Part shown: positions 25,905-34,219 of the stretch, one piece after another | How the letters are laid out: each line of letters opens with the position of its first letter | Position numbering within the stretch: position 1 is the stretch's first letter | NCBI GenBank assembly: GCA_021808665.1 | Contig: JAKBBA010000019.1 | Coordinates: 1-64,000 of the forward strand | Length of the DNA stretch: 64,000 nt | Direction: 5' to 3' | Source of the DNA: Actinomycetes bacterium | GTDB taxonomy: Bacteria; Actinomycetota; Acidimicrobiia; Acidimicrobiales; Palsa-688 | Made by a program: the position numbers and the translations under genes | The notes under the pieces: generated by a model | The model's database searches: none | What the model was told of the DNA's origin: nothing | Seen by the model: only the letters and a program-made list of their open reading frames with translations

Positions 25905-27590
25905 TTATCTGATCATTCGGGCGTCGGTGTCGAAGGTTGCGAGTTCTTCGGGGGTGCAGAGGTGCCGGACGATGAAGGCGCGTTCGTTGACCCGCCAGAG
26001 CCCTTCGCCTTTGGCGAGTTCGGGAAGTTGAGCGATTTCGACGGTGGTGAGCCCGAGGAGTTTCCCGGCGGCTTGTGCTTCGTCGTAGGGCTCGTTGTAG
26101 AGGATTCGGGTGGCTGTGTCTGCCAGTAGGCCTTGGGCGAGCCCCCGGGTTTGTGAGCCGGTGTCGCCGACGGCGTCGAGGTCGGAGAGGCGGTGGACGA
26201 TCATCAGGTTGGCCAGTCCCCACGCCCGGGAGAGTTTCCATTGGGCTTGCATACGGGCGAGGAGGGCGGGCTGGGCGAGGAGCCGCCACGCTTCGTCGTA
26301 GACGACGAGGCGTTGGCCGCCTTGTGGGTCGGCGAGGGCGGCTTCCATCCAGGTGGACGCGCAAGTCATCACTAGACCGATGAGGGTGTCAGACCCGGAG
26401 ATAGCGGAAAGGTCCAGTGAGAGCATCGGGACTGTCGGGTCGAAGGCGATAGTGGACGGTCCGTCGAATAGTCCGGCGAGGTCTCCGCGCACGAGCCGGT
26501 TGAGGGCATGGCCTACTTCGCGGCCGTCAGTCCGTAGCTGCTCGACGCTGGACCCCGGCGATGGCCGGGTCGGGTCGAGGAGGGCGTCGACGACCATCGG
26601 CAGGACCGGCACGCCAGCACGACCCTGCGCGTCGGCGAGGGCGGCGTCGAGCGCCGAGCGTTCTGTCGGGCCGAGCGGGCGCCCGAGGGTGGATTCGCCG
26701 AGCGCTGCGAGGAGGCCGGTGCGTCGGGCGTCGACCCTCGCCCGCCATGCGGCGTCGTCGACACCCGACGGTCGTGGTCCTTCGTCGAGAGGGTTCAGCC
26801 GGCTGGCTGTTCCCACGCCGAGTTGGATTGCGGTGCCGTCGAGCGCCCGGGCGACGACGGTCCACTCGCCTTTCGGATCGCCGGGAACGTACACACGACG
26901 TCCGAACGCGACGCAGCGCGCCGCGAGTGACTTGGCGAGGGTTGATTTACCGCGGCCGATCTGGCCGGCGAGTGACATGTTCGGGTTGGTGAGCGCCCCT
27001 TGGCGGTACAGTTCCCACGGGTCGAAGCAGAACGCTGCGCCCGACCATGCGTCTTGGCCGATGAGCACCCCTGCGGAGCCGAGGCCCTCTTCGGCTAGGA
27101 ACGGGTAGGCGCCGGCGAGAACCTCCGACGTCGCCCGATGGGCGGGGACGCGCAGGCGACGGTAGGAGCGTCCGGCCGCTGGTCCGGTATCGCCGCCTGC
27201 GGGCAGGAACGGCCGCTGCTTGCGCTCCTCGCGCAGCGCTTGCATCTCCGCTTTGCGTTCCGCCATCAAAGCTTTGCGGTGCTCGACCTCGACTTTGCGG
27301 GCGCCGCGCTTTTGGTGGCGGGTTGAGCCGGCCGGTGACCATCCGGCGACCCCGTAGACCCGTTCCCCGTGATCTGATGCCGGGGTGAGTCGCGTCGAGC
27401 GCTGCGCAGCGGCGAATCCGACCGCATCTTCGCACGGGCCTCCCGATCCGACATCGGGTTCGAACCCGGCGTTAGCCCGGCCGGCGCCGGCATCTGTATC
27501 AACCTTAGGCGGACGCGGTCCGGGGTTGCTGCTTTGGGCCTTGCACTGCTGCCCGCTTGGGGCGGCGGGGGTCTTTCGTTTGCGGGCCAT
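25905..27590 (-). CDS. virB4: VirB4-type T4SS ATPase
   Basis: 561 residues from the ATG at 27590, which overlaps the upstream stop (TGATG); a longer frame exists only because the neighbour's antisense frame is open. Seen: low-complexity basic N-terminus (1-110), then VPAHRATSEVLAGAYPFL, Walker A GQIGRGKST at about 209-217, DPKGEW, RLNPLD, Walker B RLVVYDEAWRLL and the late KGEGLWRVNERAF block. These match the C-terminal ATPase half of VirB4/TrbE; the N-terminal pilus-assembly half is provided by the SCO6880-type protein encoded upstream. It powers pilus or channel assembly. Confidence 0.92.
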   Translation of the reverse strand: MARKRKTPAAPSGQQCKAQSSNPGPRPPKVDTDAGAGRANAGFEPDVGSGGPCEDAVGFAAAQRSTRLTPASDHGERVYGVAGWSPAGSTRHQKRGARKVEVEHRKALMAERKAEMQALREERKQRPFLPAGGDTGPAAGRSYRRLRVPAHRATSEVLAGAYPFLAEEGLGSAGVLIGQDAWSGAAFCFDPWELYRQGALTNPNMSLAGQIGRGKSTLAKSLAARCVAFGRRVYVPGDPKGEWTVVARALDGTAIQLGVGTASRLNPLDEGPRPSGVDDAAWRARVDARRTGLLAALGESTLGRPLGPTERSALDAALADAQGRAGVPVLPMVVDALLDPTRPSPGSSVEQLRTDGREVGHALNRLVRGDLAGLFDGPSTIAFDPTVPMLSLDLSAISGSDTLIGLVMTCASTWMEAALADPQGGQRLVVYDEAWRLLAQPALLARMQAQWKLSRAWGLANLMIVHRLSDLDAVGDTGSQTRGLAQGLLADTATRILYNEPYDEAQAAGKLLGLTTVEIAQLPELAKGEGLWRVNERAFIVRHLCTPEELATFDTDARMIR

Positions 27591-29038
27591 CAGAACACTG
27601 TCCTGGCTAACGGCAGGGCGGCCGCGACGAAGCCTTGAAGCTGGTGGCCGTAGAGCGGCCGGACTTCGCAGGCGGCCTGGCCTGCGGCACGGATAATGGC
27701 AGCACACGCGGCCTCTAACGTCTCGACGCTTCGGGCGGTAACCGTGACGAACCCGGTGAACTCGACGTCGGTGTGCCCGGCGATGATGGACCGTTCCCGG
27801 GCGAGCAGGTCGTCGTATTCCTGGGCGTCGGATAGGTCTGCGAGCTGGCCGATCTTTGCTTTCTGCGCCGAGTCGGCGACCGCCTCGGTCTTCTCGCGGC
27901 GTATCTGGCGTAGCGCGGCGTCGGTCGCGACCGGACGGGCGATCAGACTGAGAGTTCGCCGCACGCCGGGCGCGAAGACGAGCGGGTGCAAGAAATCGGG
28001 TGGAACGGAGATGCGCGGCCATTCCGCAATCCACAGCACCTGCGACCAGCCGGTGTCGTGTCGCAGCCGGTCCCACGATTCAGACACCGCCATCGGCCCC
28101 GCCTTAGCGAGGTTCGCTCCCGGATCGGATCGCGGGTCGAGGGCACTGGCGGGGTCGAACACGTGTCGGACGAGGCAGGCGAGGTCCGCCTCGCTCATCC
28201 ACGCCCCGGGGCGTAGCCCGGCGGAGCGCAGCCCGTCGGCGAGGCCGGCCATATCCGCGCGCAGCACCTCGGCGCCGCCTTTCACGCCGCGCCCGGCGGC
28301 GCGGACCGCCCGTGCGGCGGATCGCATGTCCAACGACACGCTGATAGTGCTGCGATGAGTCGAGGAGTCCAGGCACACCTGGTCGAGCAGCGCCCGGTAC
28401 TGGCTGTCGGCCCACCCGCCGTCGTGGGTGCCGTGACTGTCCCACCATTCGTGCTGGCCTCTGGCCGGGTCGGGGACGGTCGACTCGAGGACTTGAACCG
28501 CCGCGCACGTCCCCGACGCGGCGAGCCCGGCGAGGACCCGACCCCACCGCCCTACCCGCCCGGCGCGATCCGCGTCGTCGAGCAAAGCGAACGCCGGGTG
28601 ACTGACCGGCAGGACTGCGGTGAGGGTCTGGCGGTGAGGGTCGTGGATCATCGCCGCCCCGGTCACCTCGTCGATGTGCAAACGCAGCGACGCTGCATCA
28701 CCCGGCAGGGCTAACGTCCCCGCCGGCCGCGGTTTGGTCGGCCGTGCCAGGAACAGGTCCTGGCCGCCGGCCTTCCTGGCCCCGTAGTGGACAGCGGTCG
28801 CGGACCACTCCACCACAGGACGGCCCGCCACCCGAACCACCGCCGTCGCCGCCAATGGCGCCCAGATCAGTCCTGTCACGACGAAGCCCATCGCCCCGGC
28901 GCTGAACAGGGCGGCGACAGCGATAGCCGCCGCTACGCCGAACGCGGCCACCCTCGGCGTGGAGAAGCCGAGCATCAGCCCACGCGTGGAGCGTCGAGCG
29001 AACCGGACACTGCTAGGCGGAGACAGGTTGGAACTCAC
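27590..29038 (-). CDS. SCO6880-family conjugation protein (VirB4 N-terminal-like partner)
   Basis: 482 residues, two membrane segments near the N-terminus (about 30-70), followed by a soluble region with LPGDAASLRLHIDEVTGAAM, HEWWDSHGTHDGGWADSQYRALLDQV and EYDDLLARERSIIAGHTDVEFTGFVTV. This is the pattern of the SCO6880 family, present beside VirB4 in actinobacterial T4SS elements and thought to combine PrgI-like membrane and VirB4 N-terminal functions. Stop and next start overlap (TGATG), which supports complex formation with the downstream ATPase. Confidence 0.85.
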   Translation of the reverse strand: MSSNLSPPSSVRFARRSTRGLMLGFSTPRVAAFGVAAAIAVAALFSAGAMGFVVTGLIWAPLAATAVVRVAGRPVVEWSATAVHYGARKAGGQDLFLARPTKPRPAGTLALPGDAASLRLHIDEVTGAAMIHDPHRQTLTAVLPVSHPAFALLDDADRAGRVGRWGRVLAGLAASGTCAAVQVLESTVPDPARGQHEWWDSHGTHDGGWADSQYRALLDQVCLDSSTHRSTISVSLDMRSAARAVRAAGRGVKGGAEVLRADMAGLADGLRSAGLRPGAWMSEADLACLVRHVFDPASALDPRSDPGANLAKAGPMAVSESWDRLRHDTGWSQVLWIAEWPRISVPPDFLHPLVFAPGVRRTLSLIARPVATDAALRQIRREKTEAVADSAQKAKIGQLADLSDAQEYDDLLARERSIIAGHTDVEFTGFVTVTARSVETLEAACAAIIRAAGQAACEVRPLYGHQLQGFVAAALPLARTVF

Positions 29039-29105
29039 AGTGATCTACTCCTTCGATCGAGACGACAACAACAAACGACGGTCCGGGATTGCTGCGAAGT
29101 CAGGG

Positions 29106-29170
29106 TTGCTGAGAGGCCGATGCTTGCTGAGAGGCCGGTGGTTGCTGAGAGCCGGTGGTTGCTAGGTTGC
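29106..29170. repeat. tandem 18-bp repeat between two transfer genes
   Basis: Three and a half consecutive copies of an 18-base unit (TTGCTGAGAGGCCGGTGG with small changes): 29106-29123, 29124-29141, 29142-29158 (one base shorter) and a partial copy to 29170. It fills the 150-base gap between the VirB6-like and SCO6880-family genes. Confidence 0.8.
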
Positions 29171-29189
29171 GGTGTTGTTGCGCTGTCGG

Positions 29190-30488
29190 TCACAGCGCCG
29201 CAGCCGCCGCCACGCCCGACGACGCCCCGGCCGACGCGCCCACAGGCACTCCGCCCGGAGCGCCGCCTCCCGCGCCTGCCGGGCCGCCAGATGCCGGCCT
29301 TCCAGAAGACGGGGCAGGCGGCGAAGGGGCTGTAGCCGCCGGGGCCCCGCCCGGGTTGCCCGGTCCCGGCGACGGTGACGGACCGCCACCAGTGGATGTA
29401 CCGGCCGCCGATGACGCGGCGCCCGGCGGAGCGAACGGCCCCGCATGCGTCGACCCTCCCGTCGCGGCTGCATTCGTGGTGTTATTGCCGCTGCCGCTGC
29501 CGGCGGAGAGTTTGGAGGTGACGGCCCCCATGGCGGGCACGGCCTTCTGTCCCATTCGGCCGACGGCCATCGCCCCACCGGTGGCGGAGGCGGACATGGC
29601 GTGCAGCTGGTTGGCGTGGTCGCCGGTGAAATGCACTACCTTCAGCGCAAGCCAAGGGGCGAACCCGGCGAGCGCAAGGACTATCACCCCCGAGACAACC
29701 TGCGTGACTTCTTGGGTGACACCCGATCCGGTCTGTCCGACGCCTTTTACCAGCATGAAGTAGCCGATCACGAAAACCAGGATCAAGATCAGCTTCGAGA
29801 AGATCAGGGCGACGGTGAACTCGACCCACCGCCGGGTCCACGCGACAGTGATGTCTGCGAGGCTGCCGGCGAACGCGAGAGGCGCGAACACGGCGGTGAC
29901 TACGATCAGCACCTTGCGGATCACGAGCGCTACGTAGACGACCACTACCGCCGCGAGGATCGCGAGCGCGAGGAGGAGGACCCCGGCCGCGCCGCCCGGG
30001 CCGCCGACCATACCGACGAGCGCCGCAGTTGCCGACGAGCCGAGCACGAGACGCCCGAGGCCCGCGGGGTCGGTTCCGACCGCTGTCTGCACGACCCCGA
30101 CGCACAACGCGTCGGTCGCGGCGAGCAACAAATTGACGATCGCAACGGCCGCGCCGCCGGCGATGAACGCTACGACAAGGCCCCGTAGAGCACGGCCGAG
30201 CCCGGCCGGCTCCCGGCGAAGCAGACTCTGGGTGATCTGGATGATGAACAAGGCGACCGCTACAGTCCCGGCGATAGCGGCGACCATTCCGAGGACCGTC
30301 GAGAAACCTGCCCCTCCCAGATGCACCGCCGTCGCGGCGTTGATCTGTGTCCACAGCCACTGGGTCGACGACTGCGCAGCGTGACCGAAAGACTTGGCGA
30401 TACTGTCAAACGCGTCGGCGGCAACCGACTTGGCGATGCTTCCGGCGCAGTTGCCGTAGGTGAGCGGGTTTATCAGCGAACACGTCAC
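29190..30488 (-). CDS. VirB6/TrbL-like polytopic transfer channel protein
   Basis: 432 residues. Six or seven hydrophobic segments between about residues 60 and 300 (for example VLGMVAAIAGTVAVALFII, AILAAVVVVYVALVI, LILILVFVIGYFML), then a Gly/Ala/Pro/Ser-rich tail of some 120 residues. This is the layout of TrbL/VirB6 proteins of actinobacterial conjugation systems, which form part of the inner-membrane channel. Four Cys are visible in the N-terminal 150 residues. The long disordered tail could reach the cell wall or cytoplasm. It is followed by the SCO6880-type gene. Confidence 0.85.
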   Translation of the reverse strand: MTCSLINPLTYGNCAGSIAKSVAADAFDSIAKSFGHAAQSSTQWLWTQINAATAVHLGGAGFSTVLGMVAAIAGTVAVALFIIQITQSLLRREPAGLGRALRGLVVAFIAGGAAVAIVNLLLAATDALCVGVVQTAVGTDPAGLGRLVLGSSATAALVGMVGGPGGAAGVLLLALAILAAVVVVYVALVIRKVLIVVTAVFAPLAFAGSLADITVAWTRRWVEFTVALIFSKLILILVFVIGYFMLVKGVGQTGSGVTQEVTQVVSGVIVLALAGFAPWLALKVVHFTGDHANQLHAMSASATGGAMAVGRMGQKAVPAMGAVTSKLSAGSGSGNNTTNAAATGGSTHAGPFAPPGAASSAAGTSTGGGPSPSPGPGNPGGAPAATAPSPPAPSSGRPASGGPAGAGGGAPGGVPVGASAGASSGVAAAAAL

Positions 30489-30491
30489 CGG

Positions 30492-31331
30492 TCAGGACTC
30501 CTTCCATCCGGCTAGTAGTACTGACCCGTACCCGTCGTTCCAGCGAGCGGACCCGAGCTGCAACGCGAACGAGAAGCGATGGGCTGTGCTCGTCGCCCCA
30601 ATGGTGACAGTTATCAGCCCCGAGAGGTCCTCGACGGTTCCTCGCAAGTCTCGTGGTTGCCAGCCCGCGTCGATCATTGACTGCCACTGGGGGTCGAGTT
30701 GGGTTTGCAGTCCGCTCACCGACCAGCGCACTCCCGTCGTGGCGTCGGCTCTCCACTGCGATGGCGAAGGGATCGGGGAAGGCTGGCCGGTGGCGGCCGG
30801 TTCCAGGAGCGTGGCGTAAAGGCCGGCGTACTGCCCTCCGGGCGGAACTCCTGGCATCAGGTCGGGGGCTTCGGCGGCGACCAGCCACGACCCGAGCGCG
30901 CTGCGGTGTTGCGCTGCGAAGTTGACGTCCAGCAGGCCGGTCGCGAACTGCCGTGCCCAGCCGTCGGGTGTGTTCGACACTGCCAGCGCGGGCCAGCCCC
31001 CGCCGATGCCCGGTTCTGGTAGGCGGATCGCTTCAAGAGCGGCCAGCTCCGCTTGGTTGCTCGCCGACGCGAACCCCTGCTCGAAGCCCCGGTCGTAGTG
31101 CTGCTGGGCAGGGGTGTCGGCCGGCACCGTTGTTGCCGGTGGCACCGGAGTCCAATCACCCGAAGGTGCTAAGGCGGGCGGCGATGCTGTCGCTGGCGCG
31201 CTGACAGTCTCGCGGCGCAGCGTGCGGGCATGACCGCCGCCGGCACTCAGGATCGCTGTCAGTCCTCCCGCCACGATAAGCGCGCCCAACGTTGCCGCAG
31301 CGACGATCAGGGTTCTGCGGGATCTGCCCAT
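30492..31331 (-). CDS. single-pass membrane conjugation protein
   Basis: 279 residues. One N-terminal membrane segment (VAAATLGALIVAGGLTAIL), a Pro/Thr-rich linker to about residue 75, then a globular extracytoplasmic domain with HYDRGFEQGFASASNQAELAAL, DGWARQFATGLLDVNF and SWLVAAEAPDLMPGVPPGG. The arrangement recalls VirB8/TcpC-type assembly factors, but I cannot assign the family firmly. The ATG at 31331 is preferred over the upstream one because it begins the basic-hydrophobic membrane anchor. It ends 3 bases before the VirB6-like gene. Confidence 0.7.
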   Translation of the reverse strand: MGRSRRTLIVAAATLGALIVAGGLTAILSAGGGHARTLRRETVSAPATASPPALAPSGDWTPVPPATTVPADTPAQQHYDRGFEQGFASASNQAELAALEAIRLPEPGIGGGWPALAVSNTPDGWARQFATGLLDVNFAAQHRSALGSWLVAAEAPDLMPGVPPGGQYAGLYATLLEPAATGQPSPIPSPSQWRADATTGVRWSVSGLQTQLDPQWQSMIDAGWQPRDLRGTVEDLSGLITVTIGATSTAHRFSFALQLGSARWNDGYGSVLLAGWKES

Positions 31332-31389
31332 CACCGCACCGCGCATGTAGGTCGGCGCACTGCGCGCTCGGAGTGTCGAGGCAGGGCGG

Positions 31390-31689
31390 TCATAGTTGGG
31401 CTCCGGCGCCGGCGAAGAAGTTGATCAACACGACCGCACCCCCGACGAGCGCTGCAGCGACGAACGCGACGAGGACTCCGGTCTTGCCGCGCCCGGCGAG
31501 TACAGGGTTTGAACTGTGGTTGCCAACGGCCCAGACGATCGACGACAACGCCAGGCCAGCCAGTGCGGCGATCAGACCGAGGGTAAGTAGGGCGCCGACG
31601 ATGTTCTGCAGTTCACTTATGCCTGGCAGGCCGGTGGTGTTCGGGGTGACGTTTACTGCGGAGATCAAATCGGTGGCGGGCATGCTCAT
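31390..31689 (-). CDS. small hydrophobic pilin-like (VirB2/TrbC-type, DUF6112-like) protein
   Basis: 99 residues with two long hydrophobic helices (IVGALLTLGLIAALAGLAL, VLVAFVAAALVGGAVVLI) joined by a short basic loop SNPVLAGRGKTG. This is the size and topology of VirB2/TrbC pilins and of DUF6112 proteins found at this position in actinobacterial ICEs. The first 25 residues lack a clear cleavable signal. It could build the conjugation channel surface or a small membrane pore. Confidence 0.75.
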   Translation of the reverse strand: MSMPATDLISAVNVTPNTTGLPGISELQNIVGALLTLGLIAALAGLALSSIVWAVGNHSSNPVLAGRGKTGVLVAFVAAALVGGAVVLINFFAGAGAQL

Positions 31690-31717
31690 TGGTGGTGCTC
31701 CTCTCCTGGTTGGGGTG

Positions 31718-32755
31718 TTACTCGCCCGGCGCCGGATCGCGAACTGCGATCAGGCCACCGGAGACGAACGTGGACCACGACTGCACCGCAACGCCGTACT
31801 GCGGGTCGATCGCGGAGATGACGAGACTGTCGCCGAGGTAGATGCCGACGTGTCCGGCTATGCCTGGACCGGGCGAGTCCGAGCCGGGCGTGAGGACCAG
31901 GTCCCCTGGGGTGACCGCCGACGGGGTAACTGGCTGGCCTTCGTTCTGCTGGTCGCCGGTGTAGTGATCGAGGGGCACCCCGACGATCCCCCAGGCGGCC
32001 ATCGTGAGACCGGAGCAGTCGAAAGCTGTGGGGCCGGAGGCGGCCCACAGGTACGGCTTGCCGAGCTGCGCGAGAGCATACGCGACGACCGCCGCATGCT
32101 CGGGTGGTGTGCCGGCGGGAACCGCGTAGCCTGCCGGGAGCCCGTCGCCGGAGGCGGCGCCGGCCAGGCCGCCGGTTCCCTGCCCGCACGCCCCTGGGGT
32201 GTTCCCGTCCGCAAGGACCCCGGCGAGGACGCCGGCGGCGGCCGGCCAGTTCGCCTCGTAGTTCGAGCCGCCAGCGAACTTGGAGCGCTGCACCGCCTCG
32301 GCAGCCACCCACGGCGGCAGGGCCTGCCAGGCCGGCACGGCGAGAAGGCGTTTGACGAAGGCGTCGGTGGCGTAGATGGGTTCCATCACCTGGGCGGCCG
32401 TGCCCCAACCTTCAGACGGCCGCTGCTGGAACAGCCCGAGCGATCCCTGCCCGCCGTGGTCGAGGTTGCGCAGGCTGCTTTCGGTCATGGCGGTCATCAC
32501 CGCGATCCGGGCGGCCCGAGTGTTCTCGGCGCTCGCAGACAGCGCAGCCGAGACGATCAGGTCAGCGTTCGCCGCCTGCGAGACATCAAGGCCGGGCACA
32601 GGACCCGACACCGAGCAGGACTGCGTCGCGAGTTGCGCGACGCTCAACACGGCAGCGCCGGTAACCGTCCCGCCCGTCGCGCCACCCGCTACGACAGTCA
32701 GGCCGACCATGAAAGCGACAGCCGCAACAGCAACGGCGATAACGCCCCCTTTCAT
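31718..32755 (-). CDS. lysozyme-like + NlpC/P60 peptidoglycan hydrolase of the transfer system
   Basis: 345 residues. Signal or anchor segment at 4-30, then a lytic-transglycosylase-like domain (RAARIAVMTAMTESSLRNLD, GSLGLFQQRPSEGWG), and an NlpC/P60 domain with catalytic Cys in TAFDCSGLTMAAW and His in AGHVGIYLGDS. Such two-domain enzymes open the cell wall for the channel (VirB1-like role). The start overlaps the stop of the preceding small frame. In-operon position right before the pilin-like gene fits. Confidence 0.9.
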   Translation of the reverse strand: MKGGVIAVAVAAVAFMVGLTVVAGGATGGTVTGAAVLSVAQLATQSCSVSGPVPGLDVSQAANADLIVSAALSASAENTRAARIAVMTAMTESSLRNLDHGGQGSLGLFQQRPSEGWGTAAQVMEPIYATDAFVKRLLAVPAWQALPPWVAAEAVQRSKFAGGSNYEANWPAAAGVLAGVLADGNTPGACGQGTGGLAGAASGDGLPAGYAVPAGTPPEHAAVVAYALAQLGKPYLWAASGPTAFDCSGLTMAAWGIVGVPLDHYTGDQQNEGQPVTPSAVTPGDLVLTPGSDSPGPGIAGHVGIYLGDSLVISAIDPQYGVAVQSWSTFVSGGLIAVRDPAPGE

Positions 32756-33117
32756 GGCGCCCCCCGCCTGTGAGTCTGACGGCGCGAACGGCGCGCGGCC
32801 ACGGTCAAAACACTCGGCACGCCGTAGGTCTCGCAGCCTTCATGAGGTCGCCGTGTGCGAGCCGGCCGTCCAGCACGGACTGTCTTCACCTTGCCGCCGT
32901 GGGAGCGGGAGAAGCCGACTCGAGAACAGACAGGCCCATCGTCATGGCGGCCCCGACGGCTAGGGGGCACCAACATTCGTCGCGGGCGGCCATCACCATG
33001 ACACCGCCGGGCGGTCCAGGCTATTGGTCGGGACACCTCAAGACGCCGCTCTACCCCAGGAGGGGGCAGCGTCGCCAACGAGGACAAGGACCAAATCACC
33101 AGTGACGAGTGTGACAA
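32752..33117 (-). CDS. doubtful small basic protein
   Basis: 121-residue Arg-rich frame whose stop overlaps the hydrolase start (ATGA), suggesting a coupled leader gene, but with no recognisable motif and no good ribosome-binding site. It may be a shorter real peptide beginning inside this frame, or only spacer. It fills most of the 404 bases between the hydrolase and the next gene, where I see nothing else. Confidence 0.25.
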   Translation of the reverse strand: MSHSSLVIWSLSSLATLPPPGVERRLEVSRPIAWTARRCHGDGRPRRMLVPPSRRGRHDDGPVCSRVGFSRSHGGKVKTVRAGRPARTRRPHEGCETYGVPSVLTVAARRSRRQTHRRGAP

Positions 33118-33159
33118 GGGGGTGTGACACTCAACTGAAACAACGGGCCCTTGCTGGAC

Positions 33160-34119
33160 TTATCCGAACCGTAGGCCCTGGTCGGGCGCACCGATGAACG
33201 CTGTGGCCGGGTTTGCGCCGACACGGCAAAGCTCGTTGCGCCAGTGGCCGGCGACCTCGGGCGGGACCGGCGGCAGCGGGTTTCCGCCAGCAGCAGAGCA
33301 AAACCCTAAAGCCACCCAGTAGGCGAGCCCCCGGCGGCGCGTTACGGACAGCGGCCGTCCGCGACCGGGTAGCGGTCCCTCCACAAGGCGCTGCAGGTCG
33401 CGGTCCCCTCCGAGCAGGAACGCCACCCGGCGCCTGCTATTGGTCGCCTCGGCGCGACGGAACTCCGGGAGGCCCTCACCGGCTTGGGCGTTTCGCAGCC
33501 AGACCGCCAGGCACACGTCGACAGCGGCCTCGACCCGCCGCGCAAGGAACGGCTGCGCGGAGACGCACAAGCCTGCCCGGTCGAGGAGGTCGGGCAGTAC
33601 CATCGACACGAGCGAGGGGCGGCCTCCGGCTCCCACCGGCGTCGCGTCAGCGATCGCGTCGCAGTCCGCGAGCATTGCCCGGTCGCTCACAGGGCAGTAC
33701 CTAAGCACCCGGGCCTGATCGACGGCGGCGATGATCCGTCCCGCGAGAACCTCTGCATCGGCTTCGCCGGTTGCGTGCGCTTCGCAGAGAGCGGCCAGCG
33801 CGGCGGCGATGGCGCCGAGCTGGTAGCTCAACGGCCTTCGGACCGCCGCCCAGGCCAGCAGGCCACGCAAAGCGGGGTCGCGTACAACCGCGTTGCGGAT
33901 CTCGGCCCGAGCGAGTGTCGCACCAGAAGGACGCGGGCCGGTGTCCAGGTACCGTAGAGCAGCCCTCCACTCCTGCTCTCGCCACATCGGTAATGGACAA
34001 CGGCGGGTGGCGAGCAAGGCCGACACGATTGCGGTCACCCGCTGGCAGTCGCGGTAGCGCAAGCCCGGCGAGGCGACGCATGCCCCGCTCGACGCGCCGG
34101 ATACGGTGTTTTGAGCCAT
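33160..34119 (-). CDS. hypothetical protein, first gene of the transfer operon
   Basis: 319 residues, alpha-helical, not recognised. Ala/Arg/Leu-rich helices run through the whole length; notable blocks are LRGLLAWAAVRRPLSYQLGA, DVCLAVWLRNAQAGEGLPEF and RRRGLAYWVALGFCSAAGG. No signal peptide or membrane segment. It starts the minus-strand cluster, divergent from the HTH-NUDIX regulator, and might be a regulator or cytoplasmic transfer accessory. Confidence 0.6.
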   Translation of the reverse strand: MAQNTVSGASSGACVASPGLRYRDCQRVTAIVSALLATRRCPLPMWREQEWRAALRYLDTGPRPSGATLARAEIRNAVVRDPALRGLLAWAAVRRPLSYQLGAIAAALAALCEAHATGEADAEVLAGRIIAAVDQARVLRYCPVSDRAMLADCDAIADATPVGAGGRPSLVSMVLPDLLDRAGLCVSAQPFLARRVEAAVDVCLAVWLRNAQAGEGLPEFRRAEATNSRRRVAFLLGGDRDLQRLVEGPLPGRGRPLSVTRRRGLAYWVALGFCSAAGGNPLPPVPPEVAGHWRNELCRVGANPATAFIGAPDQGLRFG

Positions 34120-34219
34120 ACTATGACCGTCAGGCCGTGGGCCATGTCATCGGAATGACGCTCGGCGGTCATCTAGCGGACATCCGATGTCCCCGGTGTG
34201 CGGTCGCTACGATCGAGGG

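Noticed and set aside
27455..27468. CGGGTTCGAACCCG, a perfect tRNA T-arm-like sequence
   Set aside because: It lies inside the VirB4 coding region; no D-arm, anticodon arm or acceptor stem can be drawn around it.
27591..28076. N-terminal extension of the VirB4 frame
   Set aside because: Arg/Pro-rich out-of-frame image of the SCO6880-family gene; the TGATG overlap at 27590 marks the real start.
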